A stretch of 5,485 nucleotides of DNA from JASFUX01 sp050050115 (GTDB taxonomy: Bacteria; Pseudomonadota; Alphaproteobacteria; Caulobacterales; Maricaulaceae): positions 1 to 5,485 of the forward strand of contig JASFUX010000235.1 of assembly GCA_050050115.1 (NCBI GenBank), read 5' to 3'. The translations under genes were made by a program, and so were the position numbers. The notes below the pieces were generated by a model. It was not told the origin of the DNA, did no database searches, and saw only the letters and a list, made by a program, of their open reading frames with translations. Shown piece after piece: positions 1 to 4,541 of the stretch. Every line of letters starts with the position of its first letter. Position 1 is the first letter of the stretch.

Positions 1-1
1 C

Positions 2-19
2 GCCACCTTCAGCGGATGA
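2..19 (+). CDS. possible 3' end of an upstream gene (partial)
   Basis: A reading frame entering from the left edge encodes ATFSG and stops at a TGA (17-19) that overlaps the ATG at 16-18 in an ATGA arrangement. This four-base stop/start overlap is common between co-translated genes and would explain why the next gene has no visible Shine-Dalgarno sequence. With only five codons visible, the identity is unknown and the existence of this gene is speculative. Confidence 0.25.
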   Translation, partial: ATFSG

Positions 20-558
20 GCGTCACCCGCCTTCCCGTCGTCGGCGTCATGGGCAGCCACGAGCACCCTCACACCGACCTCGCCAAGCCGTTAGGCGAGC
101 TGATCGCCAGCCTGCCGGTCCACCTGCTCACCGGCTCGGGACCCGGCGTGATGGGCTCGGTCAGCGCCGCCTTTGCAAACGTCAAGGACCGCAAGGGCCT
201 GTGCATCGGCGTCGTGCCGGCGGAGTCGCTCGACCATCCGACCCGCACGCCGACGGGCTACCCCAATGCGCACGTCGAACTGGCGATCCGCACGCACCTG
301 GTGCGCAAGCAGCCCTATCTGTGGGACGGGTTGACGCGGAACCACGTCAACATCCTGACCGCCGACGCCGTGATCGCGCTGCCGGGCTCAACCGGCACGG
401 CGCACGAGGTCGAGATCGCGGTGCGCTACGGCAAGCCGATCACGGCGTTCCTTCACCATACGGACGAGATGAACTCGCTGCCCGACGTCGTGCGCATCTG
501 CCTGAAGATCGAAGACGTCGCCGCCTTCCTGCATGACACGTTGAAGCTCAAGGCCTAG
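16..558 (+). CDS. SLOG/LOG-fold nucleotide-binding protein (TIGR00725 / molybdenum-cofactor-carrier-like)
   Basis: This is a 180-residue cytosolic protein with a Rossmann-like SLOG fold. Visible elements are an N-terminal beta-strand and glycine turn (VGVMGSHE, residues 9-16), a second glycine-rich loop (LLTGSGPGVMGS, 38-49), and the diagnostic C-terminal block TRNH (107-110), ADAVIALPGSTGTAHE (116-131) and YGKPITAF (138-145). Arg108 and Glu131 sit where LOG-family phosphoribohydrolases have their catalytic Arg and Glu. The usual PGGxGT loop reads PGSTGT here, which points away from a classical cytokinin-riboside-monophosphate hydrolase and towards the TIGR00725-like or Moco-carrier-like branches. 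The substrate is unknown; a nucleotide or nucleotide-like ligand is inferred from the fold. The ATG at 16 gives a natural N-terminus just before the first beta-strand. No Shine-Dalgarno is visible and the frame is open to the left edge, so an upstream start cannot be excluded. The 3' end overlaps the convergent selO gene by 11 bp. Confidence 0.8.
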   Translation: MSVTRLPVVGVMGSHEHPHTDLAKPLGELIASLPVHLLTGSGPGVMGSVSAAFANVKDRKGLCIGVVPAESLDHPTRTPTGYPNAHVELAIRTHLVRKQPYLWDGLTRNHVNILTADAVIALPGSTGTAHEVEIAVRYGKPITAFLHHTDEMNSLPDVVRICLKIEDVAAFLHDTLKLKA

Positions 559-1987
559 ACCACGTCGTCGCCTCCTCCATCTCGTCGATCCGCGCGAGCA
601 GCGCTTCGAGCGGCGCCCAGTCGTCCTGCGCCGCGATCGCGCTCCAGACGCCGCGGACGACATCGATCGTCGTGGTGACGGGCTCATCGCCCCGGAAGTA
701 GGCGTGCTCGAGCCGTTCGGGCCTGTCGGGCGCGCGCTCGAACAGCTGCGTCACGAACGCCTCCCAGACCTCGCCTTGATAGACCCGCGCGCGCGGGCTC
801 TCAGCCAGGCGCTCGCGCGCGGCCGAGCCGCCGAAGGCGTCGAAGAAGACGCCCTCGAACGGCGGCCGGCGGTCGTTCATGAAGGCGAACAGGGTCCGGG
901 TCAGCTCGCGGTCCTTCGCACGCCCCTCGGACGCGACGCCGAGCCGCGCACAAACCGCCGCGTCGAGCGCATCCTCATAGGCCGGCGCGAAACGGCCGAG
1001 CGCAGTCTCAAGCGGGCGAACGTCCGAGGCGATCAGCGTCAGACATTCGGCGAGCCGGGTGAGGTTCCACGCCGCCGCTTCGGGTTGACGGGAATAGGCG
1101 TAGAGCCGGCCTTCGTCGAAGTAGGCGGCGGTGAAGTCCGGCGCATAGACCGGCAGCGCTCGCCACGGCCCGTAGTCGAAGCTCACCCCCGTCACCGTCA
1201 TATTGTCCGAGTTCAGAACGCCGTGAACGAAGCCCGCCGCCATCCACTGCGCCGCCAGCGCCGCGTTCGCCCGCACCGCCTCTTCGAGGAAGGCCGCGGG
1301 CTGCTCGTGCACGGGCAGATCGGCAAGCGCGGGGAAGTAGACCTCGACGGCGTGATCAAGCAGCGCCGCGATCCGGTCTGGCCGCTCCTCGTAGGCGTGG
1401 CGCTGGAACACGCCGATGCGCAGATGCGAATGCTGGGCGCGGGTCATCACCGCGCCGCGCACGGGCGGCGGCTCGTCGTGGCGCGTCAGCTCCTCTCCGG
1501 TCTCGGCGAGCGCGAGGATGTCGCAGGTGGGAAGCCCAAGCGCGCGCAGCCAACGCGCGGCGATCACTTCGCGCACTCCACCTTGCAGCGTCATCCGCCC
1601 GTCGGCGGTGCGGGCGTAGGGCGTCCGGCCCGAGCCCTTTGTGCCGAGATCGATCAGCCGGCCGTCACGGTCGCGCAGCTGCGCGAACAGAAAACCGCGG
1701 CCGTCGCCGATGTCGGGATTGTAAACGCGATACTGATGGCCGTGATATCTGAGCGCGACGGGCTTTTCGATATTCTCCGGCAGCGGAGCAAATTCGACGA
1801 AATGTCGGTCGCGTTCGCGCGTGCTGAGCTGATCGAGCCCGATCGCTTCGGCCGCGCGCTGATCCCAGACGCGCATTTGCGGCGCGGGGAACGTCGCGGG
1901 CGCGACTGGATCGGCGAAACCCTCGCCTAGTTGGCTGAGCTTCGGGTCGGGGCGGTATGTCGGCGAAAGCGGCATGGCCCGCGACAT
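548..1987 (-). CDS. selO: protein adenylyltransferase SelO (YdiU/UPF0061 family)
   Basis: SelO has a kinase-like fold that binds ATP in a flipped orientation and transfers AMP to Ser, Thr or Tyr of target proteins. In E. coli it is linked to oxidative-stress and redox control. The 479-residue length is normal for the short bacterial form. Motifs in order are the N-terminal signature LGEGFADPVAP (20-30), YHGHQYRVYNPDIGDGRG (81-98), the ATP-binding segment GTKGSGRTPYAR (115-126) with Lys117, Glu140 in GGVREV, Arg183 and Arg190 around SHLRIGVFQ, then GFVHGVLNSDNM (252-263) and FDYGP (270-274). By family knowledge, Asp261 is the likely catalytic base, and Asn262 and Asp271 bind Mg2+. All these residues are present, so the enzyme should be active. 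The C-terminus ends TTWSRP and lacks the terminal Cys/Sec region of the long mitochondrial-type forms. The start overlaps the upstream PLC-like gene by 61 bp. Met5 is an alternative start, and the ribosome-binding site is weak, which suggests translational coupling. Confidence 0.95.
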   Translation of the reverse strand: MSRAMPLSPTYRPDPKLSQLGEGFADPVAPATFPAPQMRVWDQRAAEAIGLDQLSTRERDRHFVEFAPLPENIEKPVALRYHGHQYRVYNPDIGDGRGFLFAQLRDRDGRLIDLGTKGSGRTPYARTADGRMTLQGGVREVIAARWLRALGLPTCDILALAETGEELTRHDEPPPVRGAVMTRAQHSHLRIGVFQRHAYEERPDRIAALLDHAVEVYFPALADLPVHEQPAAFLEEAVRANAALAAQWMAAGFVHGVLNSDNMTVTGVSFDYGPWRALPVYAPDFTAAYFDEGRLYAYSRQPEAAAWNLTRLAECLTLIASDVRPLETALGRFAPAYEDALDAAVCARLGVASEGRAKDRELTRTLFAFMNDRRPPFEGVFFDAFGGSAARERLAESPRARVYQGEVWEAFVTQLFERAPDRPERLEHAYFRGDEPVTTTIDVVRGVWSAIAAQDDWAPLEALLARIDEMEEATTWSRP

Positions 1988-3003
1988 AGACTAAAAGCGC
2001 TCTCGTTGCGATCCGCGTCCGCGTCTTCCGGGACCTCTTCGCGCGCAGCGTCTTGCGTCAGGAAGATCACGTGCGCGCCGCGGCCCGCCGCTTCCATCGG
2101 TCCGAGGCGCGCGGCGCTCTCCTCCCCGTGCCAATCCGCGCCGAGGACGATCGCAAAGGCGCCCGAGGCGAGCGCCGTCTCCGCTTCGGCGAGGGGCGCG
2201 TCGGCGGGGATCACCACGGCGTCGCGGCCGTCGATGAGGAACGGCGCGCCCGCTCCTGGCATGACGCCGGCGGCGCCGGACGCGACGAGCACCAGCCGGC
2301 GCGGATCAGGACGGCCGCCAAGCGCGGTCTCCACTTCGAGCGCGAGACGCGACCAGTCCGGGCGGCCGGGCGGCGACGCGGCGCCGAACCGGTCGGCGAG
2401 CCCGTCGGCGACGCGGCCAAGGCGTGTCTCCGCCGCGGGCGGCTCGCGCGCTTCGATCACCACGACCAAGGGCGCGGATCCGTCTTGAACGCGGGAGGCA
2501 GCGTCGAGCTGGCTCAAGCAGGTCATCAGCGTGAAGCACGGCGCGTCGGCGCGCGGTCCCTCGGGGTTGACCACCTTGAGGCCGGGCTGGCGCAGCGCTG
2601 CGACCTGTGAAGCGCCGCCGCGCGCGTAGCGGCCGGGCTCGGGGTCTGCGTACACGGTCAGATGAAACGCGCGGTGGCCTTCGGCCATGAGCGCGCCGAA
2701 ATCGAGCGTGCGCTCGCCGCTCGCGAACGTCAAACGCGCCTGCCAGGTCTCGATGCGGCCTGGGTCGCTGCGTCGAAAGTCGGTCGAGCGCTCAACGCCG
2801 ACGACCGGTCCGAGCCACGCGTCGGCCAGAGAAAATCCATCAAAAGAGGATCCGTCGAGCACCCGGCCGCCGCGCGCCGCGGTCGCGGCGCCGGACTCTG
2901 CAGCGCTTTGCGCCGCAGCCTGGTAAGTCGGCGCGAGCAGGCTCAACGCCGCGACGGCGGCGGCGATCTGGGACGCTGAAGCGGTCGAGGCGCGCGAACG
3001 CAT
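1927..3003 (-). CDS. secreted protein resembling Ca2+-dependent phosphoinositide phospholipase C, probably inactive
   Basis: This 358-residue protein has a Sec-type signal peptide: MRSR, a hydrophobic stretch around 12-24, then a likely AxA-type cleavage site near residues 28-32. It should act in the periplasm or outside the cell. The middle matches the PI-PLC-C1 family (PF16670) layout from memory: LTVYADPEPGRYA (115-127) for the ELDVW-DP-GG-Y block, GLKVVN (141-146) for the KVxH strand, CFTLMTCLSQL (156-166) for the C-TF-CL helix, and VVIEAREP (181-188) for the IExK strand. The key positions differ: Glu71 for the first catalytic His of the THNS/GVHN motif, His114 and Thr116 for the acidic pair in ELDV, and Asn146 for the second His. 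A catalytically dead relative is inferred. After about residue 200 I see no clear motif. The last ~20 residues overlap selO and look unlike a domain. AAGGAG at 3010-3015, six bases before the ATG, supports the start. Confidence 0.75.
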   Translation of the reverse strand: MRSRASTASASQIAAAVAALSLLAPTYQAAAQSAAESGAATAARGGRVLDGSSFDGFSLADAWLGPVVGVERSTDFRRSDPGRIETWQARLTFASGERTLDFGALMAEGHRAFHLTVYADPEPGRYARGGASQVAALRQPGLKVVNPEGPRADAPCFTLMTCLSQLDAASRVQDGSAPLVVVIEAREPPAAETRLGRVADGLADRFGAASPPGRPDWSRLALEVETALGGRPDPRRLVLVASGAAGVMPGAGAPFLIDGRDAVVIPADAPLAEAETALASGAFAIVLGADWHGEESAARLGPMEAAGRGAHVIFLTQDAAREEVPEDADADRNESAFSLCRGPCRFRRHTAPTRSSAN

Positions 3004-3030
3004 GCTCGTCTCCTTGCTGAGGCGAGCATG
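3001..3030 (-). promoter_or_regulatory. hairpin enclosing the ribosome-binding site and start codon of the PLC-like gene
   Basis: CATGCTCG (3001-3008) and CGAGCATG (3023-3030) are a perfect 8-bp inverted repeat with a 14-base loop. In the minus-strand transcript the 3' arm contains the AUG start codon as its last three bases, and the loop carries AAGGAG. Folding would put the start codon in a helix. The repeat is seen directly; a role in limiting translation, for example in a temperature- or ligand-dependent way, is inferred only. A chance inverted repeat remains possible. Confidence 0.5.
3010..3015 (-). promoter_or_regulatory. strong Shine-Dalgarno of the PLC-like gene
   Basis: Read on the minus strand this is AAGGAG, followed by a six-base spacer and the ATG at 3003-3001. 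The match and spacing are near ideal and fix the start of the PLC-like gene. It lies in the loop of the inverted repeat listed at 3001-3030. Confidence 0.85.
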
Positions 3031-3056
3031 GCCAGTTGCGCGTGGATGAGAGGTTA

Positions 3057-3075
3057 AGGCGCGCCTGCGGCGCCT
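3057..3075. repeat. short inverted repeat in the divergent intergenic region
   Basis: AGGCGC (3057-3062) and GCGCCT (3070-3075) can pair over a seven-base loop, and the left arm overlaps the 8-base palindrome GGCGCGCC (3058-3065). It lies between the divergent PLC-like and PcfJ-like genes, where an operator could be, but in DNA this rich in GC it may be chance. The rest of 3031-3223 shows no promoter I would defend and no convincing small gene. Confidence 0.3.
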
Positions 3076-3223
3076 ATGTCGCTCAAATCTCGTCGTTTTC
3101 CGCGGCGAGGCCGGCGCGCGCCTTTCAGAGGGCGAACCGGCGGTCGATCGGCCGCGTCGATTCGACGATTGCCTCGCGCGCCTGAAGACGCTCTTTTGCG
3201 TCTCCGCGGGGAACCGCCCGCTC

Positions 3224-3232
3224 GGAGGGGAG
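3224..3232 (+). promoter_or_regulatory. Shine-Dalgarno deciding the GTG start of the PcfJ-like gene
   Basis: GGAGGGGAG lies ten bases before the GTG at 3243. The same frame is closed upstream by a TGA at 3183-3185 and holds no ATG in between, so this purine-rich block is the best evidence for the GTG start. Confidence 0.65.
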
Positions 3233-3242
3233 TTCGGAAAAC

Positions 3243-4253
3243 GTGCTCAAACGCGCGCGCGATACCCATGCGAGCTTCCGCATCGCGGAGCTGCGCCGCC
3301 ACGCGGCGCGCTTGCGCGCGCACCATCCGCGCGCGGGCGACTATCTCGAACAGGCCCCGGTGCTGGCGCCGGCGACCCTCGGCCTTGACGACGGCGATCT
3401 GCGCCGCTTCTTCCGCGATCACTGCAAGCGCGGCGCGCGGCTGCGGGCGATGATGACCGCCTTCGGTCTCGCCTATCCGCTGCGCAAGCTGCCGGCGTCG
3501 GCCTTCCGGGTCGAGACCGGCCGCATCTCGTTCCTGCGTCACTTCGCCGACGTTCATCCCTCCTCGATCGCCCAGTCGATCGAGCGTCACGCGGGCGCCG
3601 AACGCGAATGGCTCGACGCGATGTGGGAGTGGTGGTTCGTATGCAGCCGCCGCGGCTGTTTCCTCACGAAGGCCTTCGCCTGGGGCGTGCGCGCCGTCGA
3701 AGCGCCGTTGAACCTCGATCCGGCGCACATGATCGACTTCATTGACCGGCCGAGCAGCCTGTTCGATCCGCGCTGGAGCATGGCGGCGTTCACCTCGGCG
3801 CTTACGCGCTGGGAATCCACGTACACGGAACACGATCGGCTCGTCGACTGCCTGAAGCGCGAGGGCGTCGATCCCGAGCAGGTCTTCGACTACGGCCCGC
3901 TGCCGGCCTCGGTCTTCATCGACGGGCTCGAGCTGCGAGCGCTCGCCACGCCGCTCGACATCGTCAACGAGGGCGCGGCGATGCGCCACTGCGCGGCCTC
4001 CTACATCACCCACGTCGCGCACGGACGCTCCTGGCTCTATTCGGTGCGCCGCGACGGCGAGCGGCTGGCGACGCTGGAGCTGGTCATGAACGACGGCCGC
4101 TTCGTGCTTGCTCAGATCAAGGCGCGCCGCAACGGCCCCGCCCCGGCCGAGGCGCTGCACGCCGCGCGGCGCTTCGTCCGCCAGATCGCACCCGCGGCGG
4201 CTTACGCCGCGGGTTCAAGCTTCGGCGTGGAGCTTGGCTCTGCGGCGGCGTAG
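3243..4253 (+). CDS. PcfJ-like domain protein
   Basis: This 336-residue protein has no signal peptide or membrane segment and is probably cytosolic. Its C-terminal part matches the PcfJ-like domain (PF14284) as I know it: LATPLDIVNEGAAMRHCAAS (234-253) with the conserved MRHC core (247-250), the tyrosine of ASYITHV, GRSWLYSVRRDG (261-272), RLATLEL (274-280), and FVLAQIKARRN-PAP (287-301). The first ~220 residues are basic and helix-rich with several Trp-rich stretches (WEWWF, 128-132), and I cannot assign them to a domain. PcfJ was named from the enterococcal conjugative plasmid pCF10, but chromosomal relatives have no established activity. No conjugation gene is visible here, so a transfer role should not be assumed. 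The invariant His-Cys pair could be catalytic or metal-binding, which is inference. The start is a GTG with a good Shine-Dalgarno. The gene ends 28 bp from the 3' end of the opposing tRNA-Gly. Confidence 0.83.
   Translation: MLKRARDTHASFRIAELRRHAARLRAHHPRAGDYLEQAPVLAPATLGLDDGDLRRFFRDHCKRGARLRAMMTAFGLAYPLRKLPASAFRVETGRISFLRHFADVHPSSIAQSIERHAGAEREWLDAMWEWWFVCSRRGCFLTKAFAWGVRAVEAPLNLDPAHMIDFIDRPSSLFDPRWSMAAFTSALTRWESTYTEHDRLVDCLKREGVDPEQVFDYGPLPASVFIDGLELRALATPLDIVNEGAAMRHCAASYITHVAHGRSWLYSVRRDGERLATLELVMNDGRFVLAQIKARRNGPAPAEALHAARRFVRQIAPAAAYAAGSSFGVELGSAAA
4191..4213. repeat. GC-rich 9-bp inverted repeat inside the 3' end of the PcfJ-like gene
   Basis: CCCGCGGCG (4191-4199) and CGCCGCGGG (4205-4213) are perfectly complementary over a five-base loop (GCTTA). 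It encodes the PAAAYAAG segment near the C-terminus. Neither strand has a T-run after it, so it is not a standard Rho-independent terminator. It could pause the antisense transcript running off the tRNA gene, or simply reflect Ala/Gly-rich coding in GC-rich DNA. Confidence 0.4.
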
Positions 4254-4281
4254 CGGCGGCCGATCTAGAAACCTGCTGGGC

Positions 4282-4355
4282 TGGAGCGGGTAGCGGGAAT
4301 CGAACCCGCACGTTCAGCTTGGGAAGCTGACAGGCTGCCATTACATCATACCCGC
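4282..4355 (-). tRNA. tRNA-Gly (anticodon CCC)
   Basis: Read on the minus strand, the acceptor stem GCGGGTA pairs with TACCCGC, followed by discriminator T and an encoded CCA at 4284-4282. The anticodon stem is TCAGC/GCTGA around the loop TTCCCAA, which places CCC as the anticodon and decodes GGG. The T arm is GCGGG TTCGATT CCCGC, a perfect 5-bp stem with the universal TTCGA. The D arm is weaker (ATGT/GCCT, one mismatch and one G-T pair), as I recall from alphaproteobacterial tRNA-Gly(CCC). Nothing resembling a U-rich terminator lies between the 3' end and the PcfJ-like gene, so transcripts may run antisense into it. No direct repeat of the tRNA 3' end and no integrase are visible, so there is no sign that it serves as an attachment site. 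Confidence 0.97.
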
Positions 4356-4363
4356 GCGAGCCA

Positions 4364-4378
4364 GGCCGCTCGGCGGCC
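4364..4378. repeat. short hairpin in the tRNA-Gly leader
   Basis: GGCCGC (4364-4369) and GCGGCC (4373-4378) pair around the triplet TCG. On the minus strand this falls between the predicted tRNA promoter and the mature 5' end, eight bases before it, and could shape the precursor for RNase P. It could equally be chance in GC-rich DNA. Confidence 0.3.
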
Positions 4379-4392
4379 CTCTCGGCGTGCCT

Positions 4393-4421
4393 ATTTATCT
4401 CCTCCTCGGCGTCCCTGTCAT
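4393..4421 (-). promoter_or_regulatory. predicted promoter of tRNA-Gly
   Basis: On the minus strand, ATGACA (4421-4416) as a -35 box is followed after exactly 17 bases by ATAAAT (4398-4393) as a -10 box, in the only AT-rich island of this region. It lies 38 bp upstream of the mature tRNA 5' end, a sensible leader length. Prediction is by similarity to sigma70-type boxes only. Confidence 0.5.
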
Positions 4422-4470
4422 CAGCGCGCGCGTCATCCCGCCTCGCCTGTTCGCCGCGCGCGCCCGCGCC

Positions 4471-4476
4471 TATACT
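4471..4476 (+). promoter_or_regulatory. possible -10 box of the hydrolase gene
   Basis: TATACT differs from the consensus TATAAT at one base and is isolated in very GC-rich sequence, 65 bp before the hydrolase ATG. The -35 region at the proper spacing (TGTTCG, 4448-4453) is poor, so the call rests mainly on the -10 box. It is divergent from the tRNA promoter about 50 bp away. Confidence 0.35.
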
Positions 4477-4526
4477 CGCGCAAAGCAACCACGAAACGCC
4501 GGCCGGGCGATGAACCCGGTCGCGCC

Positions 4527-4534
4527 AGAGGGAG
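4527..4534 (+). promoter_or_regulatory. Shine-Dalgarno of the hydrolase gene
   Basis: AGAGGGAG sits seven bases before the ATG at 4542. It supports that start over later in-frame codons. Confidence 0.75.
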
Positions 4535-4541
4535 ACCGCTC

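Noticed and set aside
704..1930. 408-codon open frame on the plus strand opposite selO
   Set aside because: It is Arg/Ala/Gly-rich with no recognisable domain and lies wholly antisense to the clearly genuine selO. Long antisense frames are expected in GC-rich coding DNA.
1931..2610. Two plus-strand frames of 185 codons opposite the PLC-like gene
   Set aside because: Both are low-complexity Arg/Ala/Ser-rich, while the minus strand encodes a signal peptide and PI-PLC-like motifs preceded by a strong ribosome-binding site.
3076..3453. 125-codon plus-strand frame covering the intergenic region before the PcfJ-like gene
   Set aside because: It overlaps the PcfJ-like start in another frame, is made almost entirely of Arg, Ala, Pro and Ser, and has no Shine-Dalgarno.
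3054..4160. 368-codon open frame on the minus strand opposite the PcfJ-like gene
   Set aside because: Its composition is Arg-rich and repetitive in character, it has no motif, and the opposite strand carries conserved PcfJ-like motifs.
3243..4253. PcfJ-like gene as evidence of a conjugative element
   Set aside because: There are no relaxase, coupling protein, type IV secretion or plasmid genes in the window, and PcfJ-like domains occur widely on chromosomes.
4282..4355. tRNA-Gly as an integration site for a mobile island
   Set aside because: No integrase, direct repeat of the tRNA 3' end, or composition change is visible on either side.
4364..4378. Rho-independent terminator downstream of the PcfJ-like gene
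   Set aside because: The hairpin lies beyond the tRNA gene and is not followed by a T-run on either strand.
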